The notes below the pieces were generated by a model. The model was not told where the DNA came from, did no database searches, and worked only from the letters and a program-made list of their open reading frames with translations. The position numbers and the translations under genes were made by a program. Shown here piece after piece: positions 11,923 to 23,548 of a stretch of 64,000 nt of DNA. The DNA is from Erythrophleum ivorense (lineage: Eukaryota; Streptophyta; Magnoliopsida; Fabales; Fabaceae). How positions within the stretch are numbered: position 1 is the first letter of the stretch; the number at the start of each line of letters is the position of its first letter. The stretch covers positions 5,280,001 to 5,344,000 of the forward strand of contig JAIUCV010000001.1 of the NCBI GenBank assembly GCA_026724425.1, in the 5' to 3' direction.

Positions 11923-13011
11923 AACTTTTTAATAAAAAATAAAATAATTAATAATTAATAAATCTTAACAAAAGATAATTAAATTAATATCAAATTTTAA
12001 CAAAAAATTGTTTAAGTTAATAACTAAAATTAATAAAATAAAATAAAAATAATATTATTAAAATAGAATTAATTTAAGATTTTTTATGTTCACAATATAT
12101 TTTTCATGATTTTCCACCGCTCTAGAAACTTGTGTTATGTACTCATCTAATAAACAAAAGGTGCTTTCTTCATTGCACATGAAGTCCCATGTGGAATAAT
12201 TTGCAGTGGCTACCTGAGTGCCACGTGGAAGGTTAGTCGACTAGGAAGAAGTTCTCAAAGTTGAGAGCTGGCCCATGGAACTTTGAGATAAATGCTATTA
12301 TTTGCATTATAACCCAATTTTTTTTTGTCTTACAAAATGTAGGTTATAGCATTCACATTTGAACCCCACATAATTGTTACGGGAACAAAAATCCCTTCAT
12401 TGTTCATATTTACAAAATAGCCTCTAAGAATTGTTAGTTTCCCCTAACCCACACCCTCTTGCCATAGCCCATCCAGATTCCTTCCCAAAAAGCCGAATTC
12501 ATTTGACATTCAGACTTTCACAAATAGGAAACTAGTAAGCTTCATATGTTCAGTTCAATCCCAGTAATTTGCAGAAAGAAATGCCTTTTCTAGAAAATTA
12601 TGAGGGGGCAGTTAACTAATAGAGAACATACAGTTGATTGCTGAACATTATGATTTTTTGGAAAATTATGAACAAACAGTCGATTGTTGGTAAATGACAG
12701 TTGATTAAATGTTCGGTGCCTCTGTGTTTGCCGTCCTGCTCCTGCTTCTCTGGTTTTCCTTTTTTGGGATTTGGTGTCACTTGTTTTTCTTTTGGGAGAA
12801 TTATAATAAAAATTAAAAAAAAAATTATTTTTAAAAATTTGTTAATATTTTTTTTAAAATAATTATCACCAAATTTAACAATAAATAGTTAAATTTAATA
12901 ATAAAGATTTTTAAAAATAAATATTTTTATTTTTTAATTCTTAAACATAATTTTTTCTTTTCTTTATGAGGCTGCTTATTTCTTTAACAATTTCCTATAT
13001 GAGTTTGAGTC
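11923..13011. other. AT-rich intergenic DNA and putative promoter
   Basis: No genes are seen. A G-box-type CCACGTGG lies near 12221. Whether it belongs to the orphan ACR-like exon downstream is unknown. Confidence 0.45.

Positions 13012-13040
<29 letters not shown>
13012..13040 (+). repeat. CT microsatellite, 5'-leader type
   Basis: A run of CT/CCCT ahead of an ATG-bearing exon, as is common in plant 5' leaders. Confidence 0.8.
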
Positions 13041-13043
<3 letters not shown>

Positions 13044-13250
13044 CTGTGTGTGTTCTTCACTCCCTCACTCTCTCCTCACTGCGGAATCAGCTCTTTGATT
13101 TCATTGGTATAATGGGTTCTGGATTTGATTCTTTCTTTTTATAGCTAAGCACACCACAACACTTATTCCTACCCAATACCCAATACTTCTGTGCCTCTCT
13201 GCCTCTTCAGATTGGTTGTTTTCTTTGATAGCTTTTCTTTCGGAGGTGGC

Positions 13251-13322
13251 CATGCCCGTGAGCTTCTCTCACTATTACGATGACTATGACAAAATGTTCC
13301 AAAGATTGAACCCACCCAAGTA
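13251..13322 (+). pseudogene. Orphan first exon of an ACT-domain-repeat (ACR)-like protein
   Basis: ATG 13251 opens MPVSFSHYYDDYDKMFQRLN-PPK, which resembles the remembered N-terminus of plant ACR proteins (D-x-Y-x-K/x-F/M-x-R-x-NPPR followed by VVIDN). A potential donor (CCCAA|GTATAA) follows. The expected next exon with VVIDN, and the ACT domains, are not found in the next 2 kb or elsewhere in the window. The read-through frame stops after about 30 codons. A leader with a CT run precedes it. Most likely it is a duplicated or stranded first exon. Confidence 0.45.
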
Positions 13323-14039
13323 TAATTTTCCCATCATAAATTGATGAAACCAAATCCCCTCTAAAATTTAATTTGATTGATTCAGGACAAATTTAGGCAA
13401 GGGGGTATTAGGTTTTCTGGGAAATGAGGAATCTATACAGGCTAACTTGAAAAGTTTAAGAACCAAGGGCTCTTGAATATTTGGTCAAAATCTGTTGCTC
13501 TATTTGTTACCTCTAATATTTTAATATAATCTTAAATTATTTTAATAATAAAAAATTTTTTAAATTAAATTTATAAAAATATTAAATTAAAAATAATTAA
13601 ATATTATTTTTTATTTTATTACATTAAAAGTCATTTAATTTATTTTTATTAAACAATAATAATTATCGAGAGAGGAATAAAATAAATCAAAATAAAGTAT
13701 TGAGTTAATATATAATATTTTGACTCTGTTATTCTATTTAAATCAATTGATTAATTTTTATATTATTTTTTTATTAGATTTTTTAATCTAATTGTGCTTA
13801 CAATTTATTTGGAGTATAATATTTAAAATTATTATTAAGTTTCTTTCTATCTTGTTGAGCTTTATTGATTTACACACTTTAATACCCAAAAAAAATTATA
13901 AAATGCATTGGGATAAAAAATGTGAAATGTTAAAAGGGAAGTAACAACATAATTATAATATTTTTTATTATAAAAGTCAAAATGTACACATACATTAATT
14001 ACATTAAATAAGCCTTAAAACATTTAAAATTATATATTA
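13323..14039. other. AT-rich intergenic DNA
   Basis: No coding or structural signal beyond A/T-rich low complexity. Confidence 0.5.
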
Positions 14040-14355
14040 TTCACTTCGATCTTATATATAAGAGGTTTTTTTGAGATTTAATTTAATTTAAAATATAAGA
14101 AATAAACTATTAATGTCTGATATGTTAATTATAATACTCCAATTATACCCTCTATTGAATGAGTCATTTAAATTATAAACAGTAACTGTTATTAATATTT
14201 AAAAAAAGTACACATATTAAATAAGGACATTCTTAAAAAATAATTTTTATTTGACACAAAATTAAAAAGATTAATTATTTTTAATCAAAATTTTTAATTC
14301 TTGTGAATTAATTAATTATTTTTTATACATAAGACCGGAGATAATACTTCTATTT
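14040..14355. mobile_element. Stowaway-like MITE 1
   Basis: Inverted ends TTCACTTCGATCTTAT and ATAAGACCGGAGATAA, flanked by TA on both sides (14038-14039, 14356-14357). The length is 316 bp. The ends match the common plant CTCCCTCCGGTC-type Stowaway terminus, somewhat decayed. Confidence 0.7.
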
Positions 14356-14357
14356 TA

Positions 14358-15284
14358 AAAAATGCAACATAACTTAAGTAAATATATTTCTTTCAATTAT
14401 TTTTATTGCTAAAGTTAAATATGTGTAATGCCTTGTGCAGTGAAAGAAAATGAGTCTAAAACTCCCTTGATCTAAATGGGTTTAGTCATTACAAAAAAAC
14501 AAAAATAAACTATTAAATTGCAAACTAAATATAGAATGTCTAAAGAGGAAAAATGCATTAAAATATGTTTATTTTGTTCAAAAGTCTCTAAACCTGTATA
14601 AAAGTTTTACATATTATATCTTTTTTATATATATAAAATATCATATTATATTATGTACAAAGTAACTTTTTATCTAATTTGTTCGTATTCATTGTGCATT
14701 GATTAATCGACCCAACCTCTTATTATATACTCGATCGTACAATTCTAGTCGGTAAATTTTCACCAAAGCAACAATGATAAATTAGATTCTTCATCAGATC
14801 TGATTAATCAACCTAACCTCTTATTAGTCAAACATACTATTCCTTAAAACCACGACACAATCAATGTGTGTTTAATAACCGAATGCTGACTTGACGCTGC
14901 GAATCTTACTCAGGCTTAATAGTTGTAACTGCCAATAATGGTAGTTCCATAACCACATCCGTGCTGATCATCGCTATAATTAAATAAAGGATCTCTTTGT
15001 TTTCTCTTATACTATTACTGTTCCTTCCACCCATTCTGATCTTGAGGCCAAGTTTTAAAATAGTAGGAGGAAGGCAGGTTGTGAAAATCACCCTTCGGAG
15101 TTTGTATCCTTGGTCCAAAAATATATCTCATCACCGATGAACATTTCTCCTGGTTAAAACATATATTTTTATCTTAAAATTAAATTACATAATTTTGACA
15201 AAATAAAGTTACATGATGACATAGTAATAGTACTTATCATAGAGTACTGTTGATTTACTAAAAATGAACTCCATACACAGGACC
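14358..15284. other. Intergenic DNA downstream of the receptor kinase
   Basis: No gene found. The region is less AT-rich around 14690-15120 but has no recognisable frame. Confidence 0.45.
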
Positions 15285-15820
15285 GTCATGTTTGTGCCTT
15301 CAACTGAAGAGAAACCGGACTCTTTTTTGTTGCAAATACTTCTCTCCAATTAGCACAGGAACATGATAATCTAATTTTATGTATCTTGCATTTTTTTTTA
15401 ATTTTAAAAAAAGCAAACAACCCAACATGTCATAAATGTACTGTCATGTTTGTGCCTTCAATTGTAGAGAAGTCAAACTCATTTTTGTTGCAGATGACTT
15501 TTTTTCAATTAGTGCGAAAACATAACAGTTCGATCTTGTGTATCTTGTATATATATGTATATTTAATTTTATAAAAAGTAAACAACCCAACATGTCCTAA
15601 ATACATCGTCATATTCGTGCCTTTAATTGGAGAGAAGACAGACTCCTTTTTGTTGCGAATGGCTTTTCTTCAATTAGTGCAAAAACGTGACGGTCCAGTC
15701 CTATGTATTTTGCTTTTTTTTTTAAGTTTTAAAAAAAAAGTAAATAATTTAGCATGCCCGAAATGTACCGTCATGTTTGCACCTTCACATGGAGACAAGC
15801 CGGACTCTTTTTTGTTACTC
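15285..15820. repeat. About 160-bp tandem repeat (3 copies plus a partial) abutting the kinase gene
   Basis: The word GTCATGTTTGTGCCTTCA or a close variant recurs at 15285, 15443, 15608 and 15770, giving spacings of 158, 165 and 162 bases. Each unit also carries GACTC.TTTTTGTTGC and CTTCAATTAGTGC. The last, partial unit runs into the stop codon of the kinase gene on the opposite strand. Confidence 0.85.
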
Positions 15821-18418
15821 ACTGGTTAATAGGTTGATGCGAGAGATATGAGATTCCTTGTTACCATCACTACGCTCGTCGCTGGTGGTATTAGCAGAAT
15901 CTGAGGCATGTACAGCACCGGTGCTGCTAATAATAAACGTGTCATCCCAATCCTCGTTCTTATCTCCTTCAACAAGCTCTTCGCTTCCACTCTTCTGCTC
16001 AACCTCCTCTTGCAACTGCAAAGCAAACTCCAATCCCCAAACGACGTCGTTCATGGATGGTCTTTTTCTTCCATCGTCATCCAGGCAACTGGCTCCAACT
16101 TCAACAAACTTCTTCAAACACTTAGCTGCTATCTCACCCTTCAACCTCAAAACTGGATCCACAACCTCACCCAGCGTCCCCGTATCATGACAATGTTTTG
16201 CCCAATCAGATAGCAACACCTGTCTCTTATCCACCGTGCGAATCCAAGGAGGCCTTCCACACAGTACCTCAAACAGTACCACGCCAAAGGAGTACACGTC
16301 AGACTTCTCTGTTAAACGCTGTCGTTTATAGTATTCCGGGTCCAGATACCCAACGCTTCCCTTGACCACCGTGCTGACGTAGGACTTGGACATGCCTGTG
16401 GGCCCAAGTCTGGATAACCCGAAATCTGAAATTTTCGCTACCCATTTGTCGTCCAGCAATATGTTGGTGGATTTGACGTCACGGTGAATGATTGGGTGAG
16501 TCGTACCTGTATGGAGATAATGCAGTCCCCGTGCTGCGCCTATACAAATCTGGAGCCGTTGCTTCCACGAAAGACGTGGGTTTTCTGTGTTGTAGAGATG
16601 GTCGCTGAGGGTCCCACGAGCCATGAAATCATACACCAAAATCATCTCGTTGCTTTGCATGCAGTAACCAATGAGAGAGACTAGATGGCGATGGCGAAGC
16701 TGAGACAGCATTTCAATCTCGGTCTTGAACTCGTGGGCCCCTTGTTGTGAACCCGGTTTGAGTCGTTTGATGGCTACCGGAGTTTGATCGCCGTCAATGT
16801 ATCCTTTGTACACGTGGCCGAATCCTCCGACGCCGATGACTAAGAGTTCGTCAAAGCTGTTGGTGGCGGTTTTGATTTCAGAGATGGAAAAATGACGACA
16901 AAGCTCGGATGGTAGAAGTAAGCCATGAGTGGAGTTGGTTGATTCTGTAACTCCTTCGTTTGACTTGGAACGCTTGACCTTCTTCTCATGTCTGATAAGG
17001 AAGAAGACGACACTCGAAAGCAAAACGACGCCGGAAACCAAGCCAACGGCCACAACGATGCCAATTATGGTTCTTGTATTGGATTTCTTTGAGTTTATTT
17101 GGGGTAGCACATCAAAATTGGGGGGATTTGGTGGAAGAGGATCAGGGTTTGGTCCCGCTAGACTTTTACTTTGTTGGTTGTTGATTTTGAAAATCTCAAG
17201 CCCATTCAAGAAGGCGTCACTGTAAGAAGTAAATATGCCTGGTAAAGGATGCATTTTGAGGGAGATATTTTGATCTCTTAAAGCAAGTATGGCATAGTCT
17301 CTATATACAGGAACCCCTCTTGCCTTTCCCCATTTATAAACATTTGCTCCACCCTCAGCCAACTGGTCGGCTATATCGATCTCGAACACTATGCTATTGG
17401 AATTGTTAATTATTGGATCAAGCTCACAAAAATGGAGTCTCAGCAAGTAGGTAAAGCCAGAATCAACAGGAAATACCCAAGTGAGGTTAGAGTTCATGTT
17501 GTAAGTCTTATTTGGTCCCATAGAGCGTTCTGTGCGATAGACTTGGTCTGGTGCTGTGTAATTAGGAATCTGTGAAAAGCTGAGCATCATCGCATGCTCA
17601 TAATCAGCAGGTAGATAACTAATTCCTTCCACATAATTTTCGTCGTTTTCCCAATATCTGAGCATTCCAGTGTCTCTACTAGCTGGGATTGATGGTCCAC
17701 CCACGTTCAGCCTGTACCGTGTCTCAAGGGCAAAGTTATTTTGGACGCTGAAAGGGGTCGTGTGGCCAACCAAATTGACTCCTAAGTCGCCGGGTTTGGT
17801 GTAATAAAGATAGTCGGGCATGGACACGACCTCAATTCCATTGATGAAAGCGTAGGAATCTGGGCGAGTAGCGTTTGGAGTGAAAGTTAAGTAGAGCCTC
17901 TCACCGTCGTTGACGTAGATGCAATATTCTCTGAAGATGGTATCACTGGAATCGTTGTCAGCATCAGCGGTGAGTGAAGCATTGAAGTCCTGAAGGAGTG
18001 TGAAGGCACCAGATTTAACAGTGAAGAAGGCATTAGAGCGATGGAAACCCCCTTGGTAGAAAGATGGGTAGAAGAAGAGGCGGAGGAATTTCGGGCCTGG
18101 GGTGACAGGGAATGAATAGGTGAATTCGGAATGAGAGAGACGAGCTGTGTAATAAGGGATTTGTTGTGTAGAAGGTGATCGAGTGAGTGTTTGAGCAGAA
18201 GTGGATGGGTTGTCCGTGGGAGATAAGAGTTTAGAGTGGATGTCTCCGATCCATGATCGATCATAATCCGATGAGTTGCCAATGGAGCCACAGTTAATGC
18301 TGAAAAGATCAAGGGGAGAGTAAGCATAAACACCAACGGAAAGGTAAAGAAGGGACAAACAGAGGTTGAGAAAGCTCATGGTACCATGGAAGATAATCTT
18401 GGAATGAACCTGATACAT
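15815..18418 (-). CDS. CrRLK1L (FERONIA-type) malectin-like receptor kinase
   Basis: Single-exon frame of 867 codons, the usual intronless architecture and size of the CrRLK1L family. In order: a signal peptide (the likelier start is Met14, base 18379, followed by a hydrophobic stretch to about residue 32); a tandem malectin-like ectodomain (about 37-412); a Pro-rich linker (421-440); a transmembrane helix (449-475); and a kinase domain (about 525-805). Kinase hallmarks are intact: GVGGFG loop (529-534), VAIK Lys551, HRDVKSTN (645-652), DFG (665-667) and GYLDPEYY activation segment. It should sit in the plasma membrane and sense cell-wall or RALF-type peptide signals; the ligand is inferred from the family. 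The acidic C-terminal tail is followed directly by a tandem repeat. A truncated tandem relative lies upstream. Confidence 0.95.
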   Translation of the reverse strand: MYQVHSKIIFHGTMSFLNLCLSLLYLSVGVYAYSPLDLFSINCGSIGNSSDYDRSWIGDIHSKLLSPTDNPSTSAQTLTRSPSTQQIPYYTARLSHSEFTYSFPVTPGPKFLRLFFYPSFYQGGFHRSNAFFTVKSGAFTLLQDFNASLTADADNDSSDTIFREYCIYVNDGERLYLTFTPNATRPDSYAFINGIEVVSMPDYLYYTKPGDLGVNLVGHTTPFSVQNNFALETRYRLNVGGPSIPASRDTGMLRYWENDENYVEGISYLPADYEHAMMLSFSQIPNYTAPDQVYRTERSMGPNKTYNMNSNLTWVFPVDSGFTYLLRLHFCELDPIINNSNSIVFEIDIADQLAEGGANVYKWGKARGVPVYRDYAILALRDQNISLKMHPLPGIFTSYSDAFLNGLEIFKINNQQSKSLAGPNPDPLPPNPPNFDVLPQINSKKSNTRTIIGIVVAVGLVSGVVLLSSVVFFLIRHEKKVKRSKSNEGVTESTNSTHGLLLPSELCRHFSISEIKTATNSFDELLVIGVGGFGHVYKGYIDGDQTPVAIKRLKPGSQQGAHEFKTEIEMLSQLRHRHLVSLIGYCMQSNEMILVYDFMARGTLSDHLYNTENPRLSWKQRLQICIGAARGLHYLHTGTTHPIIHRDVKSTNILLDDKWVAKISDFGLSRLGPTGMSKSYVSTVVKGSVGYLDPEYYKRQRLTEKSDVYSFGVVLFEVLCGRPPWIRTVDKRQVLLSDWAKHCHDTGTLGEVVDPVLRLKGEIAAKCLKKFVEVGASCLDDDGRKRPSMNDVVWGLEFALQLQEEVEQKSGSEELVEGDKNEDWDDTFIISSTGAVHASDSANTTSDERSDGNKESHISRINLLTSE

Positions 18419-18479
18419 CTTAAATTTTCATTTCCCAAAACTAAGCAGCAAATAATTACTAATCAATACATTAATAAGA

Positions 18480-18592
18480 TGTTTGGTATTCATGGACGTT
18501 GGTGGTAATTGCTAGGAAGCCTGGGAAAAGTAAACGCTCAAGTCTACACAAACAGACACAACACTTGATGTAAATGGTTCATGGCATGCACT
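18480..18592. repeat. 5'-flank repeat unit shared by the kinase gene and its truncated copy
   Basis: The segment containing TTGCTAGGAAGCCTG and AACGCTCAAGTC recurs at about 19250-19300 and 19325-19420, upstream of the truncated copy. The tandem duplication therefore included the promoter. Confidence 0.75.
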
Positions 18593-19023
18593 GTGTCACG
18601 GACTTGGATACACCCAACTCGTACCTAAGTCAGCCTTTCTCCCTTAGTCCCCTCTAGGAGGCTTGATCACAAGAGGAAGCTAGTTAGAAAGTGAGAGGAG
18701 AAAATTTAGACAAGAGAGAGCTTGGAGAGAACTTTATATTGCTCAATTCTTGGATGGTTACAAATAAAGAAGGTGGAGGTATTTATAAGCCTCCCCCTTA
18801 TTCTAGAACTTTCTCACCTCCTTAATGGACGGTGGAGATCAATCTAATCTAATGGTTTACAATCAATGTCTAGAATGTTCTAAGACATCTACAAGGTTCT
18901 AGATAGGTACAGAAACACCTAGAATACTCTAGAACTATCTCTAGAATTATCTAGATATTACATGAATATTTTTAAGAAGAATGATGTGAAAAATTCCAAA
19001 AGGATTTGTCTAACTCTTGGGAA
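18593..19023. mobile_element. LTR-like insertion between tandem kinase copies
   Basis: The sequence between the point where 5'-flank similarity stops (about 18592) and the broken N-terminal copy starts TGTCACGGACTTGG. It contains a TATTTATA box-like site near 18779 and is rich in TCTAGAA words. This resembles a plant LTR. The far end lacks a clear CA terminus and no target duplication is seen, so it is a truncated or solo LTR at best. Confidence 0.4.
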
Positions 19024-19227
19024 CTACTGAGATAAGAGTTTTAAGTCGATATCTCCAATCCATGACCCATCATTATCCGAATAGTTACCATAGGAGCCAC
19101 AGTTGATGCTAAGGAGATCAACGGAACAGTAACGGTAGAGCAGGGACAAAAAGAGGTAAAGGGTGGTGCCTTGGAAGCTCATCTTTGAATGAAGTTGACA
19201 CTTCAGCAGAAAATAATTACCAATCAA
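19024..19227 (-). pseudogene. Truncated tandem copy of the CrRLK1L kinase (N-terminus only)
   Basis: The frame shares its signal peptide and first malectin residues with the neighbouring kinase (LLSINCGSYGNYSDND and SWIGDI here; LFSINCGSIGNSSDYD and SWIGDI there). It breaks right after LKLLS, where the intact gene continues PTDNPS. Only about 67 codons survive; the ectodomain, membrane segment and kinase are gone. It runs in the same direction as the intact gene. Confidence 0.85.
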
Positions 19228-20057
19228 TACAACTACACAATCAAGAATTTTGATGGTTGCTGGGAAGCCTGTAAAGGAAAACGCTCAAGTCCACACCAAA
19301 AACAAAAAGATACGATCAAGATTTTTGGTATTCATGGATGTTGGTGATTGCTAGGAAGCCTGTAGAAGTCTCCACCAAAAACAAAAACAAGACTTTGCAC
19401 TTGATGCACATGGTTATGGTTCAAGGCGTGTGCCTGTTTGGAAAGAGAATGGGCAGCCTTTCGTATGATCCAGGATCAGTTTTTCTCATTTTGCCAAGAT
19501 GGGCTATACTTCGATTGAACTTTCTGTGCAGAAGGAGCAAGGGAATGAAATTTCAAGTGTTCTGCATTCCCGTCTAATCTTTATAATATTGTATCTTGCA
19601 TAGTAACAGAATTACAATAGTACTGTACAATTTCTTCAGAGTCTCTGTTGTACGGTAGTGCGGCTGTAATTAAGTTTCTTATTTTAAAACAGTTTTTTAA
19701 TATGAGCTTAATCTTTAATTTAAAAAATTAAGATTAAATTAGACTCGTTTAATAAATGAGTGGAATTCAAATAATTCGTGAATAGTATTATAAATATAAT
19801 ATATATTGCTATGTACATTTAAAATTAGACTAAATACAAAAAATTATGGGGTTTTATACTATGTCAGCGTATGTATGTGAGACAATTTTATAAAAATGTA
19901 TTATAATATCTTAACAATGCACAAACTTTTGTGTTTATTTACCATCTTTAATAAAATTATATATGAATATAATATATTTATATTTTATTATTAACAGAAC
20001 TCGACGATGGAGTTTCAGAATCTCCCCTCAACCTTAACGTTAACGTTTCCTCCCTGC

Positions 20058-20085
20058 TACACTTCCCCTTTAAGGGGGAGGTGTA
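20058..20085. other. Short imperfect inverted repeat (hairpin)
   Basis: TACACTTCCCCTT faces AAGGGGGAGGTGTA with almost no loop. It is GC-rich against an AT-rich background. Function unknown. Confidence 0.6.
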
Positions 20086-20942
20086 ACTCATTCTTTGAGG
20101 GAGGATATCTCTCTCTCTCTCTTAAGGAATAAGCTGCAAAGAGAAACAATTCTTAATAAAGCTCGGCGGATCCTTTTGCTAGGCTGAACATCAATTTTTA
20201 ACTCATTTAATTAAGCGAATTTAATATATTTATTAGATTCGTTCATTTAATAAATGAATTAAACTTAATTCAAGGTTTAGATGAAACAAATTTAAATAAT
20301 TCATAGGTAATTGGATTCATCAACCCTATAAAGTATCATAAATGGTCTAAGTTGCATCCACAAGTGATGCTCTCAATTTGAAGGGAAACAAATAATAAGT
20401 AGGTAAACCTTTTTTAAACCGTAAATCCTATCTAAATATGTGAGAAGTTTCATATATCTTGAATATATATTTTTTCTTAAATTCACACAACCAATTTTTA
20501 AAAAAAAGTTGAGAGAAGTGAAATCCAGTCGCACCTTGGCATGACAAATTTATTCCTATTCAAGCCACGCAGAACTAAAATTCCGCAATCAAATTGGTTC
20601 AACATACTAATACAGATATTTTATATATTTATTTATAACTACCATAACAGTTGTCAAAGTGTCCAAAAAGCCCATCAAACAAGTTATTGATCATCAGCTT
20701 ATTACAGAAGCTCAGGCTATTAAAACTCACAATAGCCCAAGTTTGTATAAAAAGAGCTCTTGCTTGGATCAAACAATATATTAATATTTTAAAAATTAGT
20801 CAGGTTATTAAATTGGTGAAAATATTAATTTATAATTTATTAATTTAATTATTATTAAATTATGGTTGAATTGATAAAATACATATTTTTAAATTTATAT
20901 AATAAAAATATAATAATAACAAAATTTAATTTTTTTTTTTCA

Positions 20943-20978
<36 letters not shown>
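20943..20978. repeat. (TG)n(TA)n microsatellite
   Basis: Six TG followed by twelve TA units. Confidence 0.9.
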
Positions 20979-20979
<1 letters not shown>

Positions 20980-21119
20980 AGAAAAAGAGGGAGGCGCACA
21001 CGCACACGTTTTTGCAAGACTAGAAGCTTGCATTGTCCATTTAATACCATTTTGCCAAAGTGATGCAGGCATATAGATGGTAGTGGTATAGACGTTTTAA
21101 CTCTTTAGTAGTCTCCGTT

Positions 21120-21420
21120 TTGATTCCATGCCTGATCATGGTTCACTTCCTCCATTTCTTCATCTTCAGTGAGCTCTCTTCATCTCTCCCTTGGCTCTAT
21201 TTTTGCATATCTAATGTCCCACTGTTCATCTCTTCTCTCTATAACAAAGCAATGCCATTCTTCTTCTTCTTTTATGTTTCTACTGCTCCAGCTCTCTTCA
21301 TCTCTCCCTCCACTCAGCTGTTTTTGGCTTTTCGCATATGTCCCACATCAAATAAATAGCAAGGGAGTGGTAGAGTAGAAACTCTATAAATAGTAAGCCA
21401 GACTCTGATGCCATGTCATT
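21120..21420 (-). mobile_element. Copia-type retroelement remnant with primer-binding site
   Basis: On the minus strand, GACATGGCATCAGAGTCTGG (21399-21418) looks like an LTR end plus tRNA-Met-type primer-binding site. Downstream in the same orientation, TTGATGTGGGACATATG and a duplicated GAGAGATGAAGAGAGCT word (two copies about 130 bp apart) look like untranslated retroelement sequence. No polymerase frame. Confidence 0.4.
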
Positions 21421-22635
21421 ACTCCTAAATTCTGGATTGGACCAAGACGGTTTTCAGATTAAGATTTTTTTCCTTTATATTTCCTAAGAAGTTGGATAAT
21501 GAATTGACTCCTTTTTTATTTTGGTTGGTTTTATTTGGTCGGGATGGTCATTTTGTCACCTCTTTGGCTGAATTAGTCCGCGGTTGAATTAATCGGTTCA
21601 ATTTAGATTTAATAAGATTGCAATGTACCATGTGAAGAATATGACTTGAGCATCCATTTGATATGCCTGATTATTAGGATGAAAAGAAAAAATAGAAAAG
21701 AAAAAGTAAGGTGATTTTAAAGATAGAAAAATTAGATGATTTTAAAGATAAAAGATAATTATTATGTTTTTAATAGAAAAGAATATATATTGTTAAATAA
21801 TGATTATAAAAAATATATAATTAAGTTTTTTTGATTGAACCAAACAAGAATAATTTTATGAGAAAGAGAATTAATGATTGATGTGGCATAGTCACTAAGC
21901 AAGTTTGTGATAAAAATAAAGAAAGTATGTAATGTAAGTTATACTCAATGTTTCTTACGGAATTTCTGTATTTACACTCAATATATTTTAAATTTTTTTA
22001 ATTTTCTTATGAATATATGTTGGATACCAAATAATAATAATAATAACATCTTATAGCATAATTAATGATATATATATATATATATATATATATGTAAAAG
22101 AAATAATAGGCTAAGTAATTATAAATGTGCTTGTGTTATAAATTTTAATAAAGAGCTAGTAAAAAAATGGGAGAGGGAAGAGCTGAGACACAGACAAGTT
22201 TGACATTTTTTAGTTAAGAAATTGCCAAATGCAGATAGGGAGCAATTGAAGAAGTAGCCAAGCTGGGAATCTCGGTTCTATTCGCTACATAGTTATATTC
22301 TCTTATTATTAAAATAAATAAATAAATACTGTACCAAAGAGTTATAGCCTAATTAATTAGTAGATGGGATACTTATAGCCATACTATATATACCAAGGAG
22401 TTAACCATCGAAATAACTAGAATACGGAAATTTAAATATGTCGAAGATATACGAGCATACCAAATGCACCCTTATCGAACTATGTTTATATTTATCGTTT
22501 AATAAGAAACATTAAACATTCTGATCATTCAGAGGTTAAGCATACATTTATAAACCCCTTATTTCTTTATAATGATTATTTATTTATTTTATTAATTATT
22601 ATTCTTGGGGTGAATTCTAATTCCTCACGTACGGA
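21421..22635. other. AT-rich intergenic DNA, 3' flank of RNase-like gene A
   Basis: No gene seen. A TA microsatellite lies at about 22068-22095. Confidence 0.5.
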
Positions 22636-23514
22636 CTAGTGGGAATCTCCTTCAAGTTGGTATTGGGCGTAAGGATAGATGGGATCTTCCTCACACCCTT
22701 TTGCCCGATTAAAGCAATCTATGAGTATTTTTCCGTAGTAATCGATGCACAGATGGATCTCTGAAAGGAAGACGACGCCGTTTGTATTTGTCTCGCACAC
22801 GATGTCTACTTGCACCCCCAAACTTCTCTTAAGATCCTTCAGTATCCTTCGACTTGGGTAAGGAAATTCACTGGGAATTATACCTGACATATCCAAAACA
22901 AAACCAACTTCAATTCTTTCTCTTTTATTTTATCATTTACTATATAAATTTAATTTGGATAGAAGTAATTAATAATTAGATGCAACTTTTCAAATATTTG
23001 CTTTCAAAACATATTTTTATTAAAAAAAATTGAAAACAAATACTAAAAAAATTTTTTTACCAGAATTTTATTCATAAATTATATATGTATATATATATAT
23101 ATATAACAAATTATGCTAATCATTCATGAGATTTGACTAAATTATATTCAATATTTTTTATTTCAAAAATTACGAAAATTATATTGATTTCCATAACATA
23201 TTGATATATATTCCATAACTTTGCCTCCAATTGATTTTCTACTAAAAAAGTTGATATTTGGCACAATATAAAAATATTATTTTATTCCTAAGATAATAAG
23301 CACAAGCTCTAAAACGAAACTATACTTTTATTTTTAAATCGTAAAGACAATTAAGTATAATTTTATTTTTAAAAGAAATATATATTATATAAAAAGTTAA
23401 TTTTATTGATAGAAAATAAATTAAAAGAGGGCCTCTTATAATTTTTAAAATAAAAAAATATTAAGCATAATTTAGCCAAACTTTAAAAAAGAGATTATTG
23501 TAATTTACTCTTTC

Positions 23515-23548
<34 letters not shown>

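Larger units (their letters stand above)
19430..21100. other. Intergenic DNA
   Basis: No gene recognised. Contains the hairpin at 20058-20085, a CT run near 20110 and a TG/TA microsatellite at 20943-20978. Confidence 0.5.

Noticed and set aside
15858..16684. Plus-strand open frames opposite the receptor kinase
   Set aside because: They are antisense shadows of the high-GC kinase coding sequence.
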